From: Prauserella rugosa
Lineage (GTDB): Bacteria > Actinomycetota > Actinomycetes > Mycobacteriales > Pseudonocardiaceae
NCBI RefSeq assembly: GCF_000719975.1
Contig: NZ_JOIJ01000003.1
Span: 248,001-312,000, forward strand
DNA: 64,000 nt
Direction of reading: 5' to 3'
The number at the start of each line of letters is the position of its first letter. Within the stretch, counting starts at the first letter, position 1. A program made the translations under genes and the position numbers. Below, piece after piece: positions 51,718 to 60,311 of the stretch. Below the pieces are notes generated by a model that searched no databases, had not been told where the DNA came from, and saw nothing but the letters and a program-made list of their open reading frames with translations.

Positions 51718-52872
51718 CTAGCGATGCACGTGCTCGCGGCCGTCGAGGAGAGCGGCGAGCCGTCGGGCGAGCACGTCCCATCGCCAGTGCTCGGTGACCC
51801 ACCTGCGTCCGGCCTCCCCCATCGCGCGGGCACGCACCGGGTCGGCCAACAGCGAGGCGAGCGTGTCGACGAGCTGCTCCAGTTTCCTGCCGTCGACGAC
51901 GTGCCCGGTGACCTCGTCCCGCACCGTCTCCGGGGCACCTCCGGAGTTGCCCGCGACGACGGGGAGACCGGTCGCGGACGCCTCCAGGTAGACGATGCCG
52001 AGGCCCTCGACGTCGAGCCCCTTGCCCCGGGTCCGCGCCGGCATGGCGAACACGTCGCCCGCGGCGTAGTGGGCGGGCAGTTCGTCCGCGGGGACCGACC
52101 CGGTGAGCACGACGTGCTCGCTCACGCCCTCCTGCTCGGCGAGTGCGGTCAGCTGGGAGCGGTACGGCCCGCCGCCGACGATCAACAGCGCCGCGTCCGG
52201 CACCCGGGTGCGGATCTCGGGAAGCGCGCGGATGAGCATGTCCTGCCCCTTCCGCGGGACGAGTCGCGAGACGCACACGACGGTGGGCCGGTCGCCGAGG
52301 CCGTACCGGGCGCGCAGTTCGGCGCCGGCGGCCGGATCGGGCCGGAACGTCTCCGGGTCGACGCCCGACGGCAGGTGTTCGAGGCCCGCCAACGGGCCGA
52401 ACGCCGACGCGAAGCGCTTGCGCGTGTAGTCGCTGACGTAGGTGACGACGTCGGTGGTGTCGCCGATGCGCCGGAGCGCCTGCCGCGCGGCGGGCAGCAT
52501 CGACCACCCGACCTCGTGGCCGTGGGTCGAGGCGATGACCCGCTGAGCGCCGGCGGCGCGCAGGGGTGCGCCGAGGAGCGCAAGCGGAGCGGCCGCGCCG
52601 AACCACACGGTGTCGCACTCGCGCGAGCGCACCAGGTCCTTCGCGCGGCGGAGCACATCGGGAGTGGGCAGCATGAGCGCCGTGGGGTGCCGAACGATCT
52701 CGTAGGGCTGGCGCGCGTCGAACTCGCTCGACGAGCCGGAGGCACGCTCCCATGCCGGTGCGTAGACGACGAGGTCGTCGGAGGGCAGGCGCGAGGTGAA
52801 GGCCTGCAGATAGGACTGGATTCCGCCGGGCCGGGGCGGGAAGTCGTTGGTCACCAGGAGCGTACGGCGCAT
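51718..52872 (-). CDS. pimB: Phosphatidyl-myo-inositol mannosyltransferase PimB-like (GT4)
   Basis: A 384-residue GT-B glycosyltransferase. The start MRRTLLVTNDFPPRPGGIQSYL is characteristic of the PimB' (Rv2188c) group. Donor-site features follow: VVCVSRLVPRKGQDMLIRALPEI (about 192-214) and the EX7E-type EGLGIVYLEASATGLPVVAGNSGGAPE (about 295-322). Known role of the group: adds the second mannose in phosphatidylinositol mannoside synthesis at the inner face of the membrane. The adjacent NlpC/P60 gene matches the mycobacterial Rv2188c-Rv2190c neighbourhood. Confidence 0.88.
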   Translation of the reverse strand: MRRTLLVTNDFPPRPGGIQSYLQAFTSRLPSDDLVVYAPAWERASGSSSEFDARQPYEIVRHPTALMLPTPDVLRRAKDLVRSRECDTVWFGAAAPLALLGAPLRAAGAQRVIASTHGHEVGWSMLPAARQALRRIGDTTDVVTYVSDYTRKRFASAFGPLAGLEHLPSGVDPETFRPDPAAGAELRARYGLGDRPTVVCVSRLVPRKGQDMLIRALPEIRTRVPDAALLIVGGGPYRSQLTALAEQEGVSEHVVLTGSVPADELPAHYAAGDVFAMPARTRGKGLDVEGLGIVYLEASATGLPVVAGNSGGAPETVRDEVTGHVVDGRKLEQLVDTLASLLADPVRARAMGEAGRRWVTEHWRWDVLARRLAALLDGREHVHR

Positions 52873-52919
52873 GGTGCCACGCTATCCCGCCCCGGACGGG
52901 CGGTGTGCGGGTCTCGGTC

Positions 52920-53993
52920 TCAGGCGACGCGGGCGGCGCCGCTGTACTCCTCCTGCAGCGGCGAGACCTTGACGACGTCACCCTCGGTCGGCGCGTGGAC
53001 CATCTGGTCGTTCCCGACGTAGATGCCCACGTGGTACGCCGGAGAGCCGAAGAACACCAGGTCGCCGGGCTGCAGCTGGTCGCGGGACACCGGAGTGCCC
53101 GCACCGGACTGCTGCGACGACGCGGTCCGCGGGATCGAGATACCGGCCTGCTGGTAGGCCCACGACGTCAGACCGGAGCAGTCGAACGTGTCCGGTCCGG
53201 TGGCGCCGTAGACATACGGGCTGCCGCGCTTGCCCAGTGCGGCGTCGACCGCTGCCTGGGCAGCGGGGCCGGGGGCCTTGACCTCACCGACGTCCGCGCC
53301 GGTGTCCTGCAGCGAGGCCTGCTCGCTGTCGTTGAGCAGGCCCGCGGCCTCCTCCGCCTCGGCGATCTGCTCGTCGAGCCGTTCCTTGCGCTCGGCGATG
53401 TCACTTTCCAGCTTGGCGGCGGCGTTCTTGGCCGCGGCTGCCTTGTTCCTGGCACCTTCAGCCTGCTTCTCGGCCGCGGCGGCCGAGTCGACAGCGCCAC
53501 GGAGCCTGCTCAGCGCACGGTTCCGGTCGGTGGCGATCACGTCCAGCGCCGACGAACGCTCCAGGAAGTCCTGTGCCGAGTCGCCGGTGAGCAGCGCCGA
53601 CAGGCGGTTCATCTGCGATCCACTGGCGAACGATGCGCCCGCGAACCGGTCGACGTCGACCCGGTAGCGCTCCTCGTCCGACTCGGCACGCTTCTTCGCC
53701 TGCTGCGCGTTGGTCAGCTGCTTGTTGGCCTGGCGCAGTTCGCTCTGCTTGGCCTCGAGGTTCTCCTGAGCCTGGAGGTGTTCCTCGTTCAGCTTCTCCG
53801 CGCGTTCCGAGAGCTCGTAGTACTTCTCGAGCGCATCGGACGGTGCCGGCTGCTGCGCGACCGGGGGAGTCTGGGGGGCGGGGTTGGGGGAAGCGGTCGC
53901 CGGTGACTGGAAGGTGACAACCGCGACGACGGCGGAGGCCGCCAGCGCGCACGAAACAACGCGCTTCACGGGTTGCGACTGCACGTCGCTCAT
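52920..53993 (-). CDS. Secreted NlpC/P60 peptidoglycan hydrolase with coiled coil
   Basis: A 357-residue protein. A signal peptide (KRVVSCALAASAVVAVVTF, cleavage near residue 33) is followed by a long coiled coil (about 50-225, ERAEKLNEEHLQAQENLEAKQ and a second Ala/Lys-rich segment). The C-terminal NlpC/P60 domain has catalytic Cys in DTFDCSGLTSWAYQQ (about 272) and His in SPAYHVGIYVGNDQMVHAP (about 319). It cleaves peptide stems of the wall; the coiled coil probably autoinhibits or binds a partner as in Rv2190c/RipA-type enzymes. ATG at 53993 has AAAGGAG only 2 nt away, so GTG at 53984 may be used instead. Confidence 0.88.
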   Translation of the reverse strand: MSDVQSQPVKRVVSCALAASAVVAVVTFQSPATASPNPAPQTPPVAQQPAPSDALEKYYELSERAEKLNEEHLQAQENLEAKQSELRQANKQLTNAQQAKKRAESDEERYRVDVDRFAGASFASGSQMNRLSALLTGDSAQDFLERSSALDVIATDRNRALSRLRGAVDSAAAAEKQAEGARNKAAAAKNAAAKLESDIAERKERLDEQIAEAEEAAGLLNDSEQASLQDTGADVGEVKAPGPAAQAAVDAALGKRGSPYVYGATGPDTFDCSGLTSWAYQQAGISIPRTASSQQSGAGTPVSRDQLQPGDLVFFGSPAYHVGIYVGNDQMVHAPTEGDVVKVSPLQEEYSGAARVA

Positions 53994-54008
53994 GTCTCCT
54001 TTGCGGTC

Positions 54009-54190
54009 CAGCCGCCTACCGGTCGGTTCGGGCGAGGTCGGGGGTCCTCACCACATCCCGTGTCGGGCACGACGGCACGACCGACTCCCTGTTGGTGTGT
54101 ACCACCACAGAGGACTGGGGTCCGTGCCGCGCGGCTGTGCACGACGTCCGGCGCAGCTCCCCGACATAAGCTGCTTCGGCGGCGACCCCG
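54009..54190 (-). ncRNA. Candidate c-di-AMP (ydaO/yuaA-type) riboswitch
   Basis: Read on the minus strand, GTCGCCGCCGAAGCAGC near 54188 starts the element, TCGGGGAGCTGC follows at 54165-54152, and CCGAACCGACCGGTAGGCGGC closes it at 54031-54011. GCCGCC and GGCGGC can pair as the closing stem. The 3' block GGTAGGCGGC just before the ribosome-binding site is typical of actinobacterial c-di-AMP riboswitches, which often precede NlpC/P60 and rpf genes. The middle is degenerate, so this needs a covariance-model test. Confidence 0.5.
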
Positions 54191-54440
54191 CGTCGCCGAA
54201 CGTGTGGGACGGCTGCCTGACGCGAGATCTCGGCCAGGTTACGAAACCCCGTCGGCCACGTCCAGCAACGTCAGCACGTAAATCGTTCACCGTCCAGCCC
54301 GACACGTTCGGACCAGCGGTTCCGCTGAAGCTGTGACCGGTCTTACACAGCGCATCCGAAGAGGCCTGGACCGTTCACCTGATCGGTTGGACCGCTCACC
54401 GCACGAGGAACGTCGCGCGTGTCGCGACGCGGGGCCGAAC
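54191..54440. other. Rest of the leader/promoter region upstream of the NlpC/P60 gene
   Basis: No gene seen. On the minus strand GGGTTTCGTAACCTGG near 54250-54235 is the most AT-rich site and could hold the promoter for the riboswitch transcript. Confidence 0.35.
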
Positions 54441-54797
54441 TCAGCCCGCCCTGCGGCCGTCGGGCGAGTCGTTTCCTTCGCCGGCGGTGACCGAATCGAC
54501 GGGTTCGACCGGGACGAGGCGCAGCCGCGGACGTCCGGCACCGGGTGCCGGCTGGTCGAGCTCGGGCGGCGGACCGAGCAGCACGCTGACGATGCAGTCG
54601 CGGCACGCCTCGCCGCGCACGCTGCACCGGTCACAGTCGATGATCAGCTCGTCCCCGTGCTCGCCGTGCGAGCCCTGCCCACCCTGCTTGCCGTGGACGC
54701 CGTGGTTGTCGTGCTTGCCGTGGTTGTGCTTGCCGTTGACGTCGTCGTTGCCGCGGGCGCCGCGTTCGCCCTGGTGATCGCTTCGCCGTGGTTGCAT
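54441..54797 (-). CDS. Small His-rich protein with conserved CDRC/CRDC motif
   Basis: A 118-residue protein. The core is ELIIDCDRCSVRGEACRDC followed by VSVLLGPPPELD (about residues 52-85), with four Cys in two CxxC pairs. I recall this core from small actinobacterial proteins of unknown function. Before it lies a low-complexity stretch rich in His, Gly, Asn and Lys (NGKHNHGKHDNHGVHGKQGG, about 21-40) built of HGK/HG units. Cys pairs plus His stretch suggest metal binding. ATG at 54797 is the likely start. The C-terminal half usually seen in relatives seems shortened. Confidence 0.65.
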   Translation of the reverse strand: MQPRRSDHQGERGARGNDDVNGKHNHGKHDNHGVHGKQGGQGSHGEHGDELIIDCDRCSVRGEACRDCIVSVLLGPPPELDQPAPGAGRPRLRLVPVEPVDSVTAGEGNDSPDGRRAG

Positions 54798-54913
54798 GCC
54801 CGCACGGTAGGTCGGCCCACCGACAAGAACCGGGAACGCAGACACCGTCCGGGTGAGCAACCTCGCACGGTCGAGGGTCCGCGCCCGCCGAGCGCCGCCG
54901 GTGGGCGGGCGGC

Positions 54914-56317
54914 TCACAACCCGTACTCCTCCAGCATCCGGAGCCAGACCTCGCTGATCGTCGGGAACGCGGGTACGGCGTGCCACAGCCTGCCGAGCGG
55001 AACCTGTCCCACCACGGCCACCGTGGCGCTGTGCAGCAGTTCCGCGACGTCCTGGCCGACGAACGTGACCCCGAGCAGCGTCTCCTCGCGGGTGTCGACG
55101 ACCGCGCGCATGCGGCCCGGGTAGCCGTCGGCATGCAGTGCCGAGCCGCCGACCGCGATGTCGAGTTCGACGTCGCGCTGGTGCGGACCCTCGGCCTCGC
55201 GCTGCCCGACCGCGGCGACCTCCGGGTCGGTGAAGACCACCTGCGGCACCGCGTGATGGTCGGCCGTGCTCGCGTACCGGGTCCACGGCTCCGGGTCGAC
55301 GGTCTCGCCGCGCGCCCTGGCCGCCACGACGTCGCCCGCCACGCGCGCGGCGTATTTGCCCTGGTGGGTCAGCGGAGCGCGGCCGGTGACGTCACCCGCC
55401 GCGTACAGCCACTGCCCGTCCACATCGGAGGCCAGGCCGGTGTCGTCCACGCGCACGGGGTCGCCGGGTTCGAGGCCGACCGTCTCGAGGCCCAGTGTGT
55501 CCGTCGCCGGCCTGCGCCCGGTCGCCACCAGCAGCCGGTCCACCTCGAGCGCGCCGTCCGGCAGCCCCACGCTGACCGAATCGTCCACTTCGGACACGGA
55601 TTCGGCGCCGGTGTCCGGATGCAGCCGCACGCCCGCCGCACCGAGCCCTTCGGCGACGGCGTCGCCGACGAAGTCGGGATATCCCGGCAGTGGTCGCGGG
55701 CCGGTGAGAATCAGGTGCACCTCCGAGCCCAGCCGTGCCCACGCCTGTGCCATCTCGGTGCCCACGGCGCCGCCGCCCAGGACCGCCAGTCTGCCCGGGA
55801 CCTCCGACGACGTCGTCGCGTCCCGCGAGGTCCACACGAGCCGGCCGGGCAGTCCGTCGAGTCCCGGCAACGACGGGGTCTTCGGCACGCTGCCGGTACA
55901 CACGATCACCGCGTGTCGCGCGTGCAGCACTCCGCCGTCCCGACCTTCGACGGTCACCTCCCGTTCGCCGGTGACCCGGGCGTGCCCCCGCACGGGTTCG
56001 ATCCCCGCGCCGCGCACCCAGTCGAACTGCCCGCTGTCGTCGCCGCCGTGGGTGAACTCGTCGCGGCGGGCGAACACGGCCGCGGCGTCGATCCTCCCGT
56101 CGTGTTGGACCCCGGGCATGCGCCGTATCGCCGCGAGGAGATTTCCGGGACGCAGCAACGCCTTGCTCGGGATGCACGCCCAGTACGAACATTCGCCGCC
56201 GAACCGTTCGTGTTCGACCAGCGCCACACTGAGTCCTCCCCGTGCGGCACGATCGGCCGCGTTCTCCCCCACCGGTCCGCCACCGATCACGACGACGTCG
56301 TACGTGCCCTGAGTCAT
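54914..56317 (-). CDS. FAD-dependent pyridine nucleotide-disulfide oxidoreductase
   Basis: A 467-residue class I flavoprotein disulfide reductase. FAD binds at VVVIGGGPVGENAADRAA (about 8-25). The redox-active pair is FGGECSYWACIPSKALLRP (Cys-x4-Cys, about 42-47). NAD(P)H binds at RLAVLGGGAVGTEMAQAWARLG (about 173-194), and the second FAD motif is WLYAAGDVTGRAPLTHQGKYAA. The C-terminal dimer domain keeps HAVPAFPTISE (His/Glu base pair). Related to mercuric reductase and lipoamide dehydrogenase; the substrate is not identifiable. Start MTQGTYDVVVIGGG at 56317. Confidence 0.88.
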   Translation of the reverse strand: MTQGTYDVVVIGGGPVGENAADRAARGGLSVALVEHERFGGECSYWACIPSKALLRPGNLLAAIRRMPGVQHDGRIDAAAVFARRDEFTHGGDDSGQFDWVRGAGIEPVRGHARVTGEREVTVEGRDGGVLHARHAVIVCTGSVPKTPSLPGLDGLPGRLVWTSRDATTSSEVPGRLAVLGGGAVGTEMAQAWARLGSEVHLILTGPRPLPGYPDFVGDAVAEGLGAAGVRLHPDTGAESVSEVDDSVSVGLPDGALEVDRLLVATGRRPATDTLGLETVGLEPGDPVRVDDTGLASDVDGQWLYAAGDVTGRAPLTHQGKYAARVAGDVVAARARGETVDPEPWTRYASTADHHAVPQVVFTDPEVAAVGQREAEGPHQRDVELDIAVGGSALHADGYPGRMRAVVDTREETLLGVTFVGQDVAELLHSATVAVVGQVPLGRLWHAVPAFPTISEVWLRMLEEYGL

Positions 56318-56414
56318 ACCTCGAGCGCACACCACCACGCCGACTCTCGCAACCCGGCGATTACCCTTGCCATCAGCAAACTTTGGGAATCCGCAGGGAC
56401 AACGGAGGACGTTC

Positions 56415-57242
56415 GTGGCGCGCAACACGGCGGTCGAGGTTCTGGACGACATCAACGGTGAACCGGCAGCGGAGACGGTACGGTTCGCTCTCGACGGCGT
56501 CCACTACGAGATCGACCTGTCCGACCCCAACGCCGACGACCTCCGTTCGACCCTCTCCCGCTACGCCGCCCACGGCAGGCGCACGGGTGGCCGCAAGCGC
56601 CCCCGGCGCATGATCGCGAGCAGGAAGTCCCGTTCGGGCCAGGCCCGTTCCGCGAAGACCCGCTCCGCGAAAGCGAAAACGACCGAGGCGAAACCGACCA
56701 AGGCGGCAACGACCAAGGCGGCAACGACCAAGGCGGCAACGACCGCGGCGAAGTCTGTACGCACGAAGACCACAGGCACGAAGACAGCAGGCACGAAGAC
56801 AGGCACGAAGTCGGCAGGTACGAAGCCGGCCGCAGCCACGTCGAAGGCGACGGCCTCCAAGACCACTGCGTCGAAGGCCACTGCCACCAAGACGACTGCC
56901 ACCAAGACGACTGCCACCAAGGCCACTGCGTCGAAGGCCACTGCGTCGAAGGCCACTGCGAAAGCACCGTCCAAGGCGGCCTCGACCAAGACCACGGCGA
57001 AGGCCACGAAGACGACCACCAAGGCCACCCCGAAGAACGCGACGAAGAAGACAGCAGCAAAGACCACCGCAGCGAAGAAGACGGCGGCCACGAAACCGGC
57101 GGCCACAACAACCGCGACCACGAAGAAGGCAGTCTCGAAAAGGGCAGTGACGAAAAAGGCGGCCACGCAGCCAACGACGGCGAAGACGGCACCGAAGGCG
57201 AAACGCCCCGTCCCGCAGGTCACCTTCTCGGCACCGCACTGA
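56415..57242 (+). CDS. Lsr2-like N-terminal domain fused to a histone H1-like Lys/Ala/Thr tail
   Basis: A 275-residue basic protein. Residues 1-62 match the Lsr2 oligomerisation domain (AVEVLDDINGEPAAETVRFALDGVHYEIDLSDPNADDLRSTLSRYAAHGRR). The Lsr2 C-terminal AT-hook-like DNA-binding domain is absent. Instead residues 65-265 are almost only Lys, Ala, Thr and Ser in short repeats (TKAAT units near 105-120; SKATA/TKTTA five-residue units near 150-195), like eukaryotic H1 or the HupB tail. It should coat DNA by charge while the Lsr2 part oligomerises. GTG at 56415 has GGAGG 6 nt upstream. Known full Lsr2 proteins are about 110 residues. Confidence 0.82.
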   Translation: MARNTAVEVLDDINGEPAAETVRFALDGVHYEIDLSDPNADDLRSTLSRYAAHGRRTGGRKRPRRMIASRKSRSGQARSAKTRSAKAKTTEAKPTKAATTKAATTKAATTAAKSVRTKTTGTKTAGTKTGTKSAGTKPAAATSKATASKTTASKATATKTTATKTTATKATASKATASKATAKAPSKAASTKTTAKATKTTTKATPKNATKKTAAKTTAAKKTAATKPAATTTATTKKAVSKRAVTKKAATQPTTAKTAPKAKRPVPQVTFSAPH

Positions 57243-57323
57243 AGCCCGGCACACCGAGCCGTCGGCATCGACCGTCGCGTGCCTGCGAGACGACTGCAGG
57301 ACGACGGCAGGACGACGGCGCGC

Positions 57324-58712
57324 CTACAGGGCCTTGAGCTCCTCGACGATCCCGCCGACGGACTCCTTCGCGTCCCCGAAGAGCATGGCCGTCTTGGGGT
57401 CGGTGAACAGGGCGTTGTCGATGCCCGCGAAACCCGACCCCATCGAGCGTTTCAACACGATCACCGAGCGGCTCGAGGTGACGTTCAGGATGGGCATGCC
57501 GTAGATCGGCGACGACGGATCGGTCTGTGCCGCGGGATTGGTGACGTCGTTCGCCCCGATCACCAGTGACACGTCGACCTGGGGAAACGCCGAGTTGCTC
57601 TCGTCCATCTCCTTGAGCGCGCCGTAGGGCACGTCGGCCTCGGCCAGCAGCACGTTCATGTGCCCCGGCATGCGGCCGGCGACCGGATGCACCGCGTAGC
57701 CCACTTCGATGCCCTTCGCCTCCAGCAGATCCGCCATCTCGCGCACCGCGTGCTGGGCCTGTGCCACCGCCATGCCGTACCCCGGCACGACCATGACCCT
57801 GCCGGCGTAGGCGAGCTGGATCGCGGCGTCGGCGGCACTCGTGCTGCGGACCGGCCGATCGCCCGCGCCAGGGCCCGCCGGACCGGTGGGTCCGCCGCCG
57901 CCGAAACCGCCCGCGACGATCGCCGGGATCGACCGATTCATGGCCTGCGCCATCAGGTTCGTCAGGATCGAGCCGGACGCACCGACGATCATGCCTGCCA
58001 CGATCAGCGCCGTGTTGTCCAGCGCAAGGCCCATCGCGGCGGCCGACAACCCGGTGAACGCGTTCAGCAGGGAGATCACCACCGGCATGTCGGCGCCGCC
58101 GATCGGCAGCACCACCAGCACCCCTGCCAGTCCCGCGGCGACGAGCACCCCGATGATCAGCCACTCGGACCGCCCGCCGGAGGCGATGATCACGGCGCAC
58201 ACCACGGCCGCGAGCACGACCGCGATGTTGAGCGGCTGCTGCAGCCTCCCCACGGTGACGGGCTTGCCGGGCAGGAGCTCCTGCAGTTTGCCGAACGCGA
58301 TGTTCGAGCCCCAGAACGACACCGAGCCGACGATCGCGGCGAACAGCGAGGCGATCGCCACGTATCGGGGTTCGGACGCGTAACCATCGGTCGTGCGGAA
58401 CTCCACCCAGGCGATCAGCGCGACGGCGCCGCCACCCACGCCGTTGAACAGCGCCACCATCTGCGGCATCGCGGTCATCTTCACGCGCCGAGCCGCGGGC
58501 ACGCCGATGACGGCGCCGATCCCGATACCGAGCGCGATCAGCAGCCAGTTCCCCATGCCAGGTAGCAGCAACGTCGCCACCACGGCGATCGCCATGCCCG
58601 CCGCGGCGATCCAGTTGCCACGCACCGCCGTGCGCGGCCCCGTCATACCCATGAGGCCGTAGATGAACAGGGCGAACGCGACGACGTAGAGGACGGAGAC
58701 GAGCGTGTTCAC
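57324..58712 (-). CDS. pntB: Proton-translocating NAD(P) transhydrogenase subunit beta
   Basis: A 462-residue protein with about nine membrane helices in the first 270 residues, then the NADP-binding domain III (VMVVPGYGMAVAQAQHAVREM, HPVAGRMPGHMNVLLAEADVPY, VIGANDVTNPAA, SSRSVIVLKRSMGSGFAGIDN). The linker GGFGGGGPTGPAGPGAGD separates them. It transfers hydride from NADH to NADP driven by the proton gradient. Start GTG 58712 overlaps the stop of the preceding gene (GTGA). Confidence 0.95.
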   Translation of the reverse strand: MNTLVSVLYVVAFALFIYGLMGMTGPRTAVRGNWIAAAGMAIAVVATLLLPGMGNWLLIALGIGIGAVIGVPAARRVKMTAMPQMVALFNGVGGGAVALIAWVEFRTTDGYASEPRYVAIASLFAAIVGSVSFWGSNIAFGKLQELLPGKPVTVGRLQQPLNIAVVLAAVVCAVIIASGGRSEWLIIGVLVAAGLAGVLVVLPIGGADMPVVISLLNAFTGLSAAAMGLALDNTALIVAGMIVGASGSILTNLMAQAMNRSIPAIVAGGFGGGGPTGPAGPGAGDRPVRSTSAADAAIQLAYAGRVMVVPGYGMAVAQAQHAVREMADLLEAKGIEVGYAVHPVAGRMPGHMNVLLAEADVPYGALKEMDESNSAFPQVDVSLVIGANDVTNPAAQTDPSSPIYGMPILNVTSSRSVIVLKRSMGSGFAGIDNALFTDPKTAMLFGDAKESVGGIVEELKAL

Positions 58713-59026
58713 CGGCCGTCCTCCCCACCCTGCCGCTCGGAACGGTCACCGGGGCGGCGTTTGAACATGCCGAGCATGCGGTCGGTGACGAGGAACCCGC
58801 CGACGACGTTGATCACGCCGAACGCGATGGCCACGACGAGCAGGATCTTGTTGAGCACGCCCTCCACGCCGTGGCCGAGCACGATGAGTCCGCCCAGCAG
58901 CACGATGCCGTGAATGGCGTTGGTGCCGGACATGAGCGGCGTGTGCAGCGTGTTGGGCACCTTGGAGATCACGGTGTAGCCGACGAAGCCGGCCAGCACC
59001 AGGATCGCGATGCTCTCGATCGGCAT
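58709..59026 (-). CDS. pntAB: NAD(P) transhydrogenase subunit alpha part 2 (membrane)
   Basis: A 105-residue protein with three membrane helices (about 4-22, 36-55 and 60-84) and the core VGYTVISKVPNTLHTPLMSGTNAIHGIVLLGG, diagnostic of the membrane part of PntA when it is encoded separately. ATG at 59026 directly follows the TAG of the preceding gene. A charged tail (KRRPGDRSERQGGEDGR) overlaps pntB. Confidence 0.95.
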   Translation of the reverse strand: MPIESIAILVLAGFVGYTVISKVPNTLHTPLMSGTNAIHGIVLLGGLIVLGHGVEGVLNKILLVVAIAFGVINVVGGFLVTDRMLGMFKRRPGDRSERQGGEDGR

Positions 59027-60166
59027 CTACGCCACCTCCTCCGGCAGACCGGCGACGCACGCGCCGGCGACGATCTCGTCGGCCGGGTCGATCGCGAGCC
59101 GGCCCTCGGCGTCGACGAGCAGTTCGAGCAGTTCGACGAGGTTGCGGGCGTACAGCTCGCTGGCGTGCAGTGGCATCTCGGCGGGCAGGTTCAGCGGGGA
59201 CGAGATCGTCACCCCGTCGACGACGACGTCCCGGCCCGCTTCGGTGAGTGCGCAGTTGCCGCCGGTGGCGCCCGCGAGGTCGACGACGACGCTGCCGGGA
59301 CGCATACCGTGGACCGCCTCGGCGGTGACCAGGGTCGGCGCCGTCCTGCCCGGCACGAGGGCGGTGGTGATCACGACGTCGAAGCCGCCGATGGCCTCGG
59401 TGAGCCGCCGTTGCTGCTCGGCTCGCTCGTCGTCGGTCAGTTCACGGGCGTAGCCGCCCTCCCCGATGGCCTCGATGCCGAGGTCGAGCCACTGCGCACC
59501 GACCGAGCGCACCTGTTCGGCCACCTCCGGCCGCACGTCGTAGCCGGTGGGTTGCGCGCCGAGCCGTTTGGCCGTGGCCAGCGCCTGCAACCCCGCGACC
59601 CCGGCGCCGAGGACGAGCACGGTCGCGGGCGGCACGGTGCCGGCCGCCGTGGTGAGCATCGGGAAGAACCGCGGCGCGCGCTGGGCGGCCAGCAGCGCCG
59701 CGCGATAGCCCGAGACGTTCGCCTGCGAGGACAGCGCGTCCATCGCCTGCGCACGGGAGATGCGGGGGATCGACTCGACGGCGAACGCGGTGACGCCCGC
59801 CTCCCGCAACGCCTCGATCCGTTGCGGCGCGCCGAGTGGGTCGAGGAATCCGATGAGGACGGTGCCGCGGGCCAGGCGTGCGATGTCCGCGTCGGACGGT
59901 GGCGTCACCGTGAGCACGATGTCGCAGTGCCGGGCCGGGGACGCCGCGGTGGCGAGTTCGGCACCCGCCGCGGCGTAGAGCTCGTCGGGAAGTCCGGCCC
60001 CCTCGCCCGCGCCGGGTTCGACCACCACCCGCAGGCCGCGCCGGATGACGCGTTCGGCGAGCTTCGGCACCAGCGCGACGCGCCGTTCGCCCGCAGCCGT
60101 CTCGGCGACGACGCCGACCGACAACGCCGCCGGGTTCTCCGGCGGGGTCGAAGGTGCAGCCACCAT
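59027..60166 (-). CDS. pntAA: NAD(P) transhydrogenase subunit alpha part 1 (NAD-binding)
   Basis: A 379-residue soluble domain I, related to alanine dehydrogenase. Blocks: GVVAETAAGERRVALVPKLAERV, ESIPRISRAQAMDALSSQANVSGYRAALLAA, VLVLGAGVAGLQALATAKRLGAQPTGYDVRPEVAEQV and VDLAGATGGNC. It binds NADH. ATG at 60166 has GAGGAGG 6 nt upstream. The split three-gene form (AA, AB, B) is common in actinobacteria and Rhodospirillum. Confidence 0.95.
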   Translation of the reverse strand: MVAAPSTPPENPAALSVGVVAETAAGERRVALVPKLAERVIRRGLRVVVEPGAGEGAGLPDELYAAAGAELATAASPARHCDIVLTVTPPSDADIARLARGTVLIGFLDPLGAPQRIEALREAGVTAFAVESIPRISRAQAMDALSSQANVSGYRAALLAAQRAPRFFPMLTTAAGTVPPATVLVLGAGVAGLQALATAKRLGAQPTGYDVRPEVAEQVRSVGAQWLDLGIEAIGEGGYARELTDDERAEQQRRLTEAIGGFDVVITTALVPGRTAPTLVTAEAVHGMRPGSVVVDLAGATGGNCALTEAGRDVVVDGVTISSPLNLPAEMPLHASELYARNLVELLELLVDAEGRLAIDPADEIVAGACVAGLPEEVA

Positions 60167-60311
60167 GGACGTCCTCCTCGTCGAGGAACCGGTCGAGCAC
60201 CATCATGGACCATGCTGTAACGGAGATCACGTCTTGTGCCCGATGGCGCGATGACGTAAAGGCGGCCGAAGGCCGCGGTGCACGGAGCCGGATGCTGCGT
60301 ACGGTGGTGGT

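Noticed and set aside
54333..55124. Plus-strand frame across the His-rich gene and the end of the reductase gene
   Set aside because: Antisense to two better-supported genes; its hydrophobic Val/Ala stretch is the complement of the HGK repeat.
56373..57254. Minus-strand frame antisense to the Lsr2-like gene
   Set aside because: Composition (Arg/Leu/Gly repeats) is the complement of the Lys/Ala/Thr tail; the plus strand has the Lsr2 domain and ribosome-binding site.
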